From: Pseudomonas sp. M47T1 | GTDB lineage: Bacteria; Pseudomonadota; Gammaproteobacteria; Pseudomonadales; Pseudomonadaceae | Assembly (NCBI RefSeq): GCF_000263855.1 | Contig: NZ_AJWX01000001.1 | Coordinates: 310,001 to 374,000 of the forward strand | DNA: 64,000 nucleotides | Direction of reading: 5' to 3' | Part shown: piece after piece, positions 46,531 to 53,999 of the stretch | Position numbering within the stretch: the first letter of the stretch is position 1 | Layout of the letters: each line of letters opens with the position of its first letter | Notes under the pieces: model-generated | Told to the model about the DNA's origin: nothing | Database searches by the model: none | Seen by the model: only the letters and a program-made list of their open reading frames with translations | Position numbers and translations under genes: made by a program

Positions 46531-48044
46531 CGTTGAGTGCTCATACGGTTGAATATCAGAAGGACGCGTTGCAGCAAGGGGCGGTAGCTGCCGGCCACCA
46601 GCAACAGGGTGATCAGGCCGCACAGCGCCAGGGCGAAGAAGGTCTGCAGGCGGTTTTCACCGGTCAATGCCCGCACCAGCGGCAGGGTCAGTGCCAGGCC
46701 CAAGGCGCTCATCAGGGTGATGCGCAACACGTCGTGCAGCCATTGGCCGTGGATGCCGGGGGCCAGCCGGTGGTGCACGAACGCCGGCCACAGGGCGAAC
46801 GCCACCAGGCGCAGCACGAACCAGGCGATGGCCGCGCCTTGGGCGCCCTGCAGGTGCACCGCCAGGGCCAGCACCGGCACGGTGATCAACGCCGATATCA
46901 GGCTGTACCACAGGTGCAGGCGCACATTGCCGTGGGCGTATTGCAGGTAGAACTGGAAGCCGCTCAAACTGAGGATGCCGCTGCCCAGGGCGTACCAGAA
47001 CAGGATGGGCGCCACCCACTGGGCGGCCTGGTGATCCCCGCTCCAGGCGTAGATCAAGGCGCTGCCGTGCACGGCCACCACCGCTGACAGCGGCATGATG
47101 AAGGTGGCGACAAAGCGGTGCGCCGACAGGTACAGGCGCTGCATGTCTGCCTCGCGACCTTCCGCCATCAGCGTGGTCATGCGCGGCAACAGGGTTTGCA
47201 CCAGCGGGTTGATCAACATCACGATGCCGGTGCTGACCAGTGCTACCAGCGAAAAGTACCCGTAGTCCTTGAGGGTCAGCGCGGCCGACAGCAGCACCTT
47301 GTCCAGTTGCGTGAGCAGGATCCACAGCACCGAACTCAGGGAAATGCTGGCGGCAAAAGGCAGTACCGGTTTCACCAGCGTCCAGTTGAAGCCGCTGAGC
47401 AGTTGCGGGGCCGGCAGGCGGCGCCAGGCCTTGCCGGCGAACACCAGGGCTTCGATCAGCGCCACGGCCACCTGGAACTCGAAGAACACGATGGCGTCTT
47501 TCGACACCCAGGCCACCAGGGCCAGGCCGCCGAAATAACGCAGGGTGGCAATGATGACGTTGGCGCTGTTGAGCCAGGCGTGAAGCTCCAGGCCTTGCAG
47601 GCCGCTCTTGTACAAAGTGGCATACAGCCGGAACGCTACCAGCAGGCCCATCAGCGCCACGCAATGGGCCAGTGTTTGCGCTGGCAGGTGCTGGGCGTTG
47701 AGCCATTGGCTGGCGATCCATGGGCTGGCCAGCCACACGCCCAGCACGCACAACAGCGCAAGGGGCAGGAAGATCAGTTCGAAGGAGCGCAGTAGCCAGC
47801 CGGACAGGCGCTGGCTTTGCGGGCAACCTTGATGGTGGGCGATTTCACGCACCAGCGACGGCGACATGCCTACGTCCAGCAGTTGCAGCCAAGCTTGCAG
47901 TACTGCGTAGAACCCGATCAGGCCATACACCTCGGCACCCAGGTGGCCGAGGTAGAACGGCATGATCAGGATGCCCACCAGCAACGCATAGGCCTGGCCC
48001 AGGTAGCTGATGGTGGTGTTGTGCACCACCGATAGCTTCCTCAT
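46527..48044 (-). CDS. Wzx-type polysaccharide flippase
   Basis: Inner-membrane translocase for the lipid-linked repeat unit, MOP-superfamily. The 505 residues contain about twelve to fourteen hydrophobic segments and start MRKLSVVHNTTISYLGQAYALLVGILIMPFYL, typical of Wzx. The two-helix-pair repeats with conserved GLIGFYAVLQAWLQLLDVG are present. ATG 48044 lies 5 nt after the aminotransferase stop. Confidence 0.92.
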   Translation of the reverse strand: MRKLSVVHNTTISYLGQAYALLVGILIMPFYLGHLGAEVYGLIGFYAVLQAWLQLLDVGMSPSLVREIAHHQGCPQSQRLSGWLLRSFELIFLPLALLCVLGVWLASPWIASQWLNAQHLPAQTLAHCVALMGLLVAFRLYATLYKSGLQGLELHAWLNSANVIIATLRYFGGLALVAWVSKDAIVFFEFQVAVALIEALVFAGKAWRRLPAPQLLSGFNWTLVKPVLPFAASISLSSVLWILLTQLDKVLLSAALTLKDYGYFSLVALVSTGIVMLINPLVQTLLPRMTTLMAEGREADMQRLYLSAHRFVATFIMPLSAVVAVHGSALIYAWSGDHQAAQWVAPILFWYALGSGILSLSGFQFYLQYAHGNVRLHLWYSLISALITVPVLALAVHLQGAQGAAIAWFVLRLVAFALWPAFVHHRLAPGIHGQWLHDVLRITLMSALGLALTLPLVRALTGENRLQTFFALALCGLITLLLVAGSYRPLLQRVLLIFNRMSTQR

Positions 48045-48049
48045 GGCCG

Positions 48050-49165
48050 TTATACCGCGTGGGCCAGCGAAACGTTGCAAGCCGGCGCCTGCTCACGCTG
48101 ACGCAACAGCGAGGTGATCACCTGGTCCTGCACGGCGCGTTCCAGCCCCGGGTAAATCGGCAGGCACAGAATGCGTTGGCTCAGGCCGCGCGAATGGGGT
48201 TGTGCGGCCTGGGGCTGGAGGTAGTCCAGGGTGTCAAGCGACGGGTAGAAGTAGCGGCGCGGGTTGATGCCCTGTTCTTGCAGGGTGTCGCGCACCGCCA
48301 GGGCTTCGGCCTGGTTCTGCAGGCCAACCGGGAAGTAGCTGTAGTTGATCTCGTCGCCGGCGTTCACACCTTGCAGGTCGAAGTGGCCGCGCAGGTGCTG
48401 TTCGTAGTAATGGCCCATTTCGGCGCGCTGTTCCAGGATGTGCTCAATGTCGTCCAGCACACACAGGCCCATGGCCGAGGAGAACTCGTTGAGCTTGGCG
48501 TTGGTACCCAGCCCTTCCACGCGGTCGACGCCGGTGATGCCGAAGTTGCACAGCTTGCGGATCTCGCGTGCCAGGTCGTCATCCTGGGTGACGATGGCGC
48601 CACCTTCGATGGTGTGGAACAGCTTGGTGGCGTGGAAGCTCAGGGTGCTGGCGTCGCCCCAGTTGTACACGGACTGGCCGGCGTGGCGCACGCTGAAGGC
48701 ATGGGCGCCGTCATAGACCACCTTGAGGTTGCGGCGCTTGGCGATGGCATCGATGCGCTCCACCGCGCAAGGGTTGCCGAACACATGGGTGGCGACGATG
48801 GCGCTGGTATCGGAGCCGATGCGTGATTCGATCTGGTCGGGGTCGATGTTCCAGGTGTGTGGGTCGATGTCGGCGAACACCGGACGGATGTTCTCCCACT
48901 GCAAGGTGCTGCTGGTGGCCACGAAGCTGAAGGGCGTGGTCACTGCGCTGCCGCTCAAACCCAGGGCGCGATAGGCCACTTGCAGGGCCAGGGTGCCGTT
49001 GTTGGTCAGGATCAGGTTGCGCACGCCCAGGTATTCTTTCAGGCGTTCTTCCAGCTCGCAGCAGAGCGGGCCGTGGTTGGTCATCCAGTGCGAGGCGTAG
49101 ATCAGATCCACGTACGCCTTGAACTTGTCGATGTTGCCCAGATAAGACTTGGTCACGTTAATCAT
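48050..49165 (-). CDS. DegT/DnrJ/EryC1/StrS-type sugar aminotransferase
   Basis: PLP enzyme of 371 residues that would aminate a nucleotide-linked 4-keto (or 3-keto) deoxysugar. PLP lysine K181 (SFHATKLFHTIEGG) and D152 (VVYDGAHA) are in place. The N-terminal MINVTKSYLGNIDKFKAYVD and NHGP motif point to the VioA/FdtB/DesV branch. So the polymer probably contains an aminodideoxysugar. The dehydratase that would make its keto-sugar substrate is not in the window. Confidence 0.92.
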   Translation of the reverse strand: MINVTKSYLGNIDKFKAYVDLIYASHWMTNHGPLCCELEERLKEYLGVRNLILTNNGTLALQVAYRALGLSGSAVTTPFSFVATSSTLQWENIRPVFADIDPHTWNIDPDQIESRIGSDTSAIVATHVFGNPCAVERIDAIAKRRNLKVVYDGAHAFSVRHAGQSVYNWGDASTLSFHATKLFHTIEGGAIVTQDDDLAREIRKLCNFGITGVDRVEGLGTNAKLNEFSSAMGLCVLDDIEHILEQRAEMGHYYEQHLRGHFDLQGVNAGDEINYSYFPVGLQNQAEALAVRDTLQEQGINPRRYFYPSLDTLDYLQPQAAQPHSRGLSQRILCLPIYPGLERAVQDQVITSLLRQREQAPACNVSLAHAV

Positions 49166-49208
49166 GGGATTCTCCCGGCAAAGGCCACAGGGGCGTCAGG
49201 GCGTAGGT

Positions 49209-49979
49209 TCAGGACTGGGGGGCGTCGGTGCGTGCGACAACTTTTCGCGCCCGATGCTGGTTGAGTTTCAATATCAACCGGGTCACCAGGCTACCCGCGT
49301 GGGGGTCGCCGAAATGAAACAATGCAGTGGCGCGTCTAAACGCAGGGTCGCACGGCTGGTTGGCATGTAACGAGCGATAGCCCCAGAAGAAATAAACATT
49401 GCCGGGAACAATTCTTAGTGTCGTGGGTTTTAATAAACCCCGATCAATACAGGCAGTTATAAGCTTTCTGCAAAGTGCATTCTGGAATAGGAACTTTTCC
49501 AGGACGTTCATCACCACCCAGGCGCGAACCTTGCGCAGGTTGGGGAACAGGATCAGGTCGCCGCGCTGCTCGCCTTCCAGTGGGGTGAAGATGGGGATGA
49601 GCATCGTCAGTAAGGTGGCGTCGTAGTGGAACGCGTTGGACTCCTTGCGCCCGCTTCCGCCCTGGACGCAGCGCAGCACCGGGAATATTTCGTCGCTGGC
49701 TGGCTGGCGGCCAGTGCCCTGGGCGTGCAGGCGCGCCAGCAACAGCTTGAAGTCGGGGGATTTTCCCAGCGTGGCCAAGGAACTGCCGGCCAGCGCCGCA
49801 TAGCCGTGGTAGGCGAAGTACTGATTGTTATGACGGGCGGCTTGCTGATCGACGTAGGCGCGCAACTCGCTCAGCGCCTCTGTGCCCAGGGCATGTTCCA
49901 AGGTGGCGTAACCGTGCTGGTTCATGTCATCGGCCAGGCGTGCCGAGGTGGCTTCATCAATATGAATCAAGGGCGACAT
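49209..49979 (-). CDS. Putative 2-oxoglutarate/Fe(II) dioxygenase (phytanoyl-CoA dioxygenase-like)
   Basis: First gene of the exopolysaccharide operon, 256 residues. A probable iron-binding triad is H118, D120 (FHYD) and H205 (SLHANQP), with R215/R216 (FRRATALFHFGDP) as a 2-oxoglutarate anchor. No membrane segment or signal peptide. Oxygenases of this fold are uncommon at this position; it might hydroxylate a sugar nucleotide or an acyl substituent, but no substrate can be named. The ribosome site is weak. The gene starts about 80 bp after the second ops element. Confidence 0.7.
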   Translation of the reverse strand: MSPLIHIDEATSARLADDMNQHGYATLEHALGTEALSELRAYVDQQAARHNNQYFAYHGYAALAGSSLATLGKSPDFKLLLARLHAQGTGRQPASDEIFPVLRCVQGGSGRKESNAFHYDATLLTMLIPIFTPLEGEQRGDLILFPNLRKVRAWVVMNVLEKFLFQNALCRKLITACIDRGLLKPTTLRIVPGNVYFFWGYRSLHANQPCDPAFRRATALFHFGDPHAGSLVTRLILKLNQHRARKVVARTDAPQS

Positions 49980-50059
49980 GGCAACAGACTCGCTGCGTTT
50001 TTTATTGGGAGAGGTCGCGAATGCAGGACATCGACGTTGTTGTTTTTACTTTCGTTGGG

Positions 50060-50092
50060 CAAAGCTACCGCCAGGTCCGACACTAGCGGACC
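50060..50092 (-). promoter_or_regulatory. Hairpin plus ops element 2
   Basis: On the minus strand: a 6-bp hairpin GGTCCG / CGGACC with 7-nt loop (50092-50074), one T, then GGCGGTAGCTTTG (50072-50060). The first nine bases contain the ops core recognised by E. coli RfaH (GCGGTAGC). The arrangement is that of an enterobacterial JUMPstart element. Confidence 0.75.
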
Positions 50093-50115
50093 ACACCGGA
50101 AAGTTTTGTTCTGGA

Positions 50116-50145
50116 CAAAGCTACCGCCCACTTGTGATAACAAGT
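50116..50145 (-). promoter_or_regulatory. Hairpin plus ops element 1
   Basis: On the minus strand: a 6-bp hairpin ACTTGT / ACAAGT with loop TATC (50145-50130), one G, then GGCGGTAGCTTTG (50128-50116). The 13-nt ops block is identical to element 2, 56 bp downstream, while the hairpin sequences differ, so structure rather than stem sequence is conserved. Confidence 0.75.
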
Positions 50146-50252
50146 TTGTTGCGCGCAGCGTTGTCAAAGCCCATACAAAGGCGCGGAAAAGTCGCGCCGT
50201 TAAAATTAAAATAAGTGCTGGCAGACGTTATCAGTTACTTCAGGATTTACGC

Positions 50253-50402
50253 ATGACCGCATTCTTCGATACGGTGCGCCCCACAACTTTTTGGCGGCGG
50301 GTAGAGAGATATATCGACTGTCTGCGTCAGGCTGTCAATCGCTTTTGTCAAAAAAAGCGCCTGAACCCGATTTATGGTGGAGGACAAGCGTTAACATATT
50401 GA
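50253..50402 (+). CDS. Possible 49-residue small protein, antisense to the operon leader
   Basis: MTAFFDTVRPTTFWRRVERY..., ending GGGQALTY, with CAGGA 8 nt before ATG 50253. It is basic and Arg/aromatic-rich, with no membrane helix and no recognised family. It lies on the strand opposite the exopolysaccharide promoter. It may be a chance frame; the ribosome site is the only positive sign. Confidence 0.2.
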   Translation: MTAFFDTVRPTTFWRRVERYIDCLRQAVNRFCQKKRLNPIYGGGQALTY

Positions 50403-50633
50403 TTTATAAAGATGTTGGAAAGTTGGCGCTGGCGTTTTGCTGGCGTTTTTGATGATTCATGGCCAAATGCCTGAATTTTGCCACGGTGCCGAGGCGCCAC
50501 CCTTGTATTTGCTGGGGGCGCCGCCCTACGGGGGTTTCAGCGCCCTACTGGCGCTGCGGAAGGGACGAATATTTACCGACGTCAAAAAAACGAAGGGCTG
50601 GCAGTGAGGGTTTGGTAAATGGCGGTAAATTGA
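50403..50633. other. Spacer between the operon promoter region and davA
   Basis: Contains a perfect 7-bp hairpin CAGCGCC/GGCGCTG (50538-50556) without a U-run and a repeated CTGGCGTTTT. The minus-strand sequence after davA has T7 near 50595 but no obvious stem before it. No gene seen. Confidence 0.4.
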
Positions 50634-51434
50634 CTACTGATCGGAAATCGGACGATACAGTTCGGGGCGGCGATCAAGGCGGTAATCGTTGCTTTTGCGC
50701 GCTTCAAGCAATGATTCTCGCGCCAGCACGCTGCTGATCAACGCCGGGCCGCCACCCGCCTGTACGCAACGCGTGCCGTCTGGACCGGCCACGCTGCTCA
50801 ATCCGCAGTAGTGCACATGCCCCTCGTTACCGCAGTAGTTGGCATACGCCACGAAGCACTGGTTTTCGAAGGCGCGGCTGCGCACTGTCACGTCAGCGAT
50901 AAACTCAAATGGCAGCATATTGGCGGTGGGCACCACAATCAGCTCTGCGCCGGCTAGAGCCAGTCTTCTGGCGTTTTCCGGGAATTCGATGTCGTAGCAG
51001 ATCAACAGGCCCACTTGCCAACCGTCCAGTTCCACTACCGGGAAGTGGTCGGCGCCAGGGCTGAACATGGCCCGGTCGAGTTCGCCGAACAAGTGCGTCT
51101 TGCGGTAATTGAGGCGGCTGTTGCCTCGGGCATCGAACAACTGCGCGCTGTTGTAGACGCGGCCGTCGGCGGAGCGCTCGGGGTAGCCGTAGGCGATGGC
51201 CATGCCGTGAGCCTCGGCAATGCCGGCAATGACATGCGCCGACGGGCCATTGGCCGCTTCGGCCAAGCGCTGCACCGCCGGGGCGCCTATGTTGTAGCCG
51301 GTGAGGAACATCTCTGGAAACACCAGCAGCTCAACGCCCTGGGTCTTGGCGAGGCGCACCTGGGCTTGCAGGCGCGCCAGGTTGTCGATGACGTTCAGGG
51401 GCTGGGGCGGGCACTGGTAGAGCGCGATATGCAC
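50634..51434 (-). CDS. davA: 5-aminovaleramide amidohydrolase (carbon-nitrogen hydrolase)
   Basis: Second step of the aminovalerate route of lysine breakdown: hydrolyses 5-aminovaleramide to 5-aminovalerate and ammonia. The 266 residues have the nitrilase triad E41 (FPEMFLTGY), K112 (NYRKTHLF) and C146 (ICYDIEFPE). Directly preceded by davB (11-bp gap) on the same strand, which supports the specific substrate. The same davB-davA-Lrp order is known from P. putida. Confidence 0.92.
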   Translation of the reverse strand: MHIALYQCPPQPLNVIDNLARLQAQVRLAKTQGVELLVFPEMFLTGYNIGAPAVQRLAEAANGPSAHVIAGIAEAHGMAIAYGYPERSADGRVYNSAQLFDARGNSRLNYRKTHLFGELDRAMFSPGADHFPVVELDGWQVGLLICYDIEFPENARRLALAGAELIVVPTANMLPFEFIADVTVRSRAFENQCFVAYANYCGNEGHVHYCGLSSVAGPDGTRCVQAGGGPALISSVLARESLLEARKSNDYRLDRRPELYRPISDQ

Positions 51435-51445
51435 GGGGGCGCTCC

Positions 51446-53128
51446 TTATTCGGCGAGGGCGATGGGGCCGATGTCGTTGAAGACATCGCCGGGGCCGGGG
51501 TTATCCGGATGGCAGCGGCCGCCAAAGTGTTTCATGATCCCCCACACTGCATTCAGCGACGTCTGCACCGCGCCTTCTACCCAGGCCGGGGTCCAGGACA
51601 CGTCGTCGCCTGCAATGAAAATGCCGCGATGCTCGTCAGCCATGTCGTGCTGCATGAAGTGGGCGTACATACGCTGGTTGTAGCGATAGTGGCCGGGCAG
51701 GGCGCCCTTGAAGGCACCGAGGAAATGCGGGTCGGCCTCCCAGGACACGGTGATCGGGTCGCCAATGATGTGGCCGGCGATGTCTACGTCGGGGTAGATC
51801 TTCTTCAAGGCGTCCAGTGCCAGCTTCACGCGCTTTTCCACCGGGTGCGGCAGCATTTTCAGGGCATCGCTCATCCACGAATAGGACAGGCAGATCACCC
51901 CGGGCTTGTCATCGCCGTTGTCGAACAGGTAAGTGCCCCGGGTCAGCCGGTCTGTGAGGGTCATGCTCATCAGGTCGCGGCCGGTTTCTGGGTGCTTGTC
52001 CTTCCAGAACGGGCGGTCGACCATCACGAAGGTCTTGGACGATTGCATGTAGCGCGTGCGGTCCAGGGCCATCCACATCTTTTGTGAGAACAGCGATTCC
52101 TCGCACTCGATCTGCGTGGTCAGCAGCCAGCTCTGGCAGGTAGCGAGCACGGCTGCGTAGTGGCGGGTGTCGCCCCAGTTGTCGGTGACCGCGAAGCGAC
52201 CGTCGGCGGCGCGGGAGATTTTTTTCACCCCACCGCGCGGCGCGCCGTGGTGCAGTGAGCTCAGGCTGGTGCCCGCCGGCCAGTGCGCGCATCGCTGCGG
52301 CGAATGGCGCCAGATGCCTTGAGGCACCTGCTCGACACCGCCCACCACCAGGTGCTGGTGGTCGTCGCAGTTGGTCATCACCACGCGGAAAATCTCCAGC
52401 ATCGAATTGGGGAAGTCCGAGTCCCAGCCTCCGGTGCCGAAGCCCACCTGGCCGAACACTTCACGATGGTGGAAAGACAGTTTGGCGAACGCCTTGGACG
52501 TGGCGACAAAATCGTAGAAAGTACGGTCGTCCCACAGCGGTACCAGCGTGTTCCACAGCGCCTTGAGGCGCGGTACGTCACGGTCGCGGATGGCCTGTTG
52601 GATCTCGCTGAACCCCGAGCCTGCTTCCAGCGCGTCGGCCCAGGCATCGGCCACTTCCTGGAACAGCGCGGGCAGGTCGGCGATGGAGCGGGCGTAGTGG
52701 GTCTGGCCTTCCAGGTCGATGACGGTACTGCCGGATGCAGCGGTCAACGGGTTGGGAAATGGCTTGGTCTGCAGGCCCAATTTGTCCACGTAGTGGTAGA
52801 ACGCCGTGGACGACACGGGAAAACGCATGCCGCCCAGCTCGGCAACAATGCCGTCGGTGCCCTCGAACGCCTGGGAACGCAAGCGGCCGCCCATTTTCGA
52901 AGCTTCGTAAAGCACCGGCTTGAGCCCCAGCTTCATCAACTCATAGGCCGCGACCAGGCCGGCGATACCGGCACCGACAATGGCCACCTCGGCCCCGTGG
53001 TTCTCCTCGGGAATCATGCCCAGGCCCGCCGGGTGCTCGATCCAGTCGTCGAAGGCGAACGGAAAGTCCGGGCCGAAAATGGTGATCGGCTTCTTGCCGT
53101 CGGCGGGGTGACGATTGTGCTGAGTCAT
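51446..53128 (-). CDS. davB: L-lysine 2-monooxygenase (flavin monoamine oxidase family)
   Basis: FAD enzyme that converts L-lysine oxidatively to 5-aminovaleramide. The 560 residues include the Rossmann dinucleotide fold EVAIVGAGIAGLVAAYELM with the adenine-ribose glutamate in LYEASKMGGRLRS, and a C-terminal FAD segment IAGDDVSWTPAWVEGAVQTSL. Length and the linked amidase agree with DavB rather than tryptophan monooxygenase. ATG 53128 with AAGGAC just upstream. Likely regulated by the Lrp-type gene upstream. Confidence 0.92.
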   Translation of the reverse strand: MTQHNRHPADGKKPITIFGPDFPFAFDDWIEHPAGLGMIPEENHGAEVAIVGAGIAGLVAAYELMKLGLKPVLYEASKMGGRLRSQAFEGTDGIVAELGGMRFPVSSTAFYHYVDKLGLQTKPFPNPLTAASGSTVIDLEGQTHYARSIADLPALFQEVADAWADALEAGSGFSEIQQAIRDRDVPRLKALWNTLVPLWDDRTFYDFVATSKAFAKLSFHHREVFGQVGFGTGGWDSDFPNSMLEIFRVVMTNCDDHQHLVVGGVEQVPQGIWRHSPQRCAHWPAGTSLSSLHHGAPRGGVKKISRAADGRFAVTDNWGDTRHYAAVLATCQSWLLTTQIECEESLFSQKMWMALDRTRYMQSSKTFVMVDRPFWKDKHPETGRDLMSMTLTDRLTRGTYLFDNGDDKPGVICLSYSWMSDALKMLPHPVEKRVKLALDALKKIYPDVDIAGHIIGDPITVSWEADPHFLGAFKGALPGHYRYNQRMYAHFMQHDMADEHRGIFIAGDDVSWTPAWVEGAVQTSLNAVWGIMKHFGGRCHPDNPGPGDVFNDIGPIALAE

Positions 53129-53203
53129 GGCGGTCCTTATGGGCGGCTACTGAGCGAATCTTCAGTATAGAAAAGGGATGCCAGCCATTTTAGGGAGGAG
53201 CCA

Positions 53204-53236
53204 TGTCGTAATTAAGATGCAGAATGTTGTCGTAAT
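53204..53236. promoter_or_regulatory. Direct repeats TGTCGTAAT in the davB promoter region
   Basis: Exact 9-bp copies at 53204-53212 and 53228-53236 (24-bp period) in the 142 bp between davB and the Lrp-type gene. They are plausible binding half-sites for the linked regulator. Confidence 0.4.
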
Positions 53237-53270
53237 GACCTAATTCGCTACAAAGTGACGAATATATAGG

Positions 53271-53729
53271 TCAAAGTGCCTGCCCGCGATCCACTTTGCT
53301 GCTGAGGATGATGGAGGTGGTGGTCTTTTCCACGCCCTCTACGCCGCCGATCTGGTCCAGTAGTTGATCCAATTGCTCTGGCGAGTCGGTACGCAGCCAG
53401 GCCACGTAGTCGAACTCGCCGCTTACGGCGCACAGCTGCTGGACTTGGCCCATGGCGCTCAGCCGGCGGACCACTTCCTTGCCTGAACGAGGTTGCACGG
53501 TAATGCCCACGTAGGCTTGCAGGCCACCGTCCGCCAGGCGCTGGCCCAGGCGCACGCCATAACCGGTGATGACCTTGGCTTTTTCCAGGCGCGCCAGGCG
53601 CGAGGTTACCGTTGTGCGCGCGATGCCCAGCTGCCGAGCCAGCACGGCAACGCTCTCGCGGGCGTTGATTTGCAGGGCGGCGATCAGTTGGCGGTCGATT
53701 TCGTCGAGGGGCAGGGTACGGTCACTCAT
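53271..53729 (-). CDS. Lrp/AsnC-family transcriptional regulator
   Basis: A 152-residue protein with an N-terminal helix-turn-helix (LDEIDRQLIAALQINARESVAVLARQLGIARTTVTSRLARLE) split here into its recognisable parts: helix pair near 10-35 and recognition helix TTVTSRL. The C-terminal RAM/ACT-like ligand domain contains YVGITVQP and GEFDYVAWLRT. It probably controls davBA in response to lysine or a derivative. ATG 53729 is preferred; a 54-residue upstream extension is not family-like. Confidence 0.9.
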   Translation of the reverse strand: MSDRTLPLDEIDRQLIAALQINARESVAVLARQLGIARTTVTSRLARLEKAKVITGYGVRLGQRLADGGLQAYVGITVQPRSGKEVVRRLSAMGQVQQLCAVSGEFDYVAWLRTDSPEQLDQLLDQIGGVEGVEKTTTSIILSSKVDRGQAL

Positions 53730-53950
53730 GAACGGGGCTCGGTGGCGGCGGGGCATCCCCGGCGAGATTGATGTGGTCGCGGGTGCTGCGTCCGGAACCC
53801 GACCGTTGGTGAACCCACGCTCGCCCAGAATGGAGTGGGAGACATCGCAAGGTTCCTCGGGCGAGCCGATTAAGGCAGTTAATCGGCTCACTGTCCAGAT
53901 CAGGCAATAACTGCGCAGCAGACGTCAGCATGTGTAGCCGCTGCCGCGCC
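53730..53950. other. Non-coding stretch upstream of the Lrp-type gene
   Basis: An open frame continues upstream of the Lrp-type start on the minus strand but has no family match. Holds the promoter of that gene presumably; a fragment of repeat family B (TGTAGCCGCTGCCGC at 53933) is present. No gene assigned. Confidence 0.4.
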
Positions 53951-53954
53951 AGGC

Positions 53955-53984
53955 ATAAAAAAACCGCGCCGTGGCGCGGTTTCT
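53955..53984 (-). terminator. Rho-independent terminator after cbtA
   Basis: Minus strand stem AACCGCGCC / GGCGCGGTT followed by T7 (TTTTTTTATG), 16-45 bp after the cbtA stop. Confidence 0.88.
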
Positions 53985-53999
53985 TCTCAGCGGGGCGAC

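Larger units (their letters stand above)
49980..50340 (-). promoter_or_regulatory. Leader and promoter region of the exopolysaccharide operon
   Basis: On the minus strand a sigma-70-type promoter is visible: TTGACA at 50338-50333, 17-bp spacer, GATATA at 50315-50310. Transcription would start near 50303, giving a leader of about 325 nt. In order the leader contains a GC hairpin (50180-50198, followed by TTTGT), hairpin plus ops-like element 1, hairpin plus ops-like element 2, then the first gene at 49979. The upstream half is AT-rich (AATTTTAA, TATTTTAA), which could attract MvaT-type silencers. Confidence 0.65.

Noticed and set aside
50180..50198. GGCGCG/CGCGCC hairpin followed by TTTGT considered as a full terminator in the exopolysaccharide leader
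   Set aside because: The U-run is too short for a confident call; kept only as a feature of the leader, although it would be a logical target for antitermination only if it lay after an ops element, which it does not.
53760..53870. Minus-strand frame upstream of the Lrp-type gene considered as a longer Lrp N-terminus
   Set aside because: The 54-residue extension has no family similarity, and the internal ATG 53729 gives a standard 152-residue Lrp/AsnC protein.
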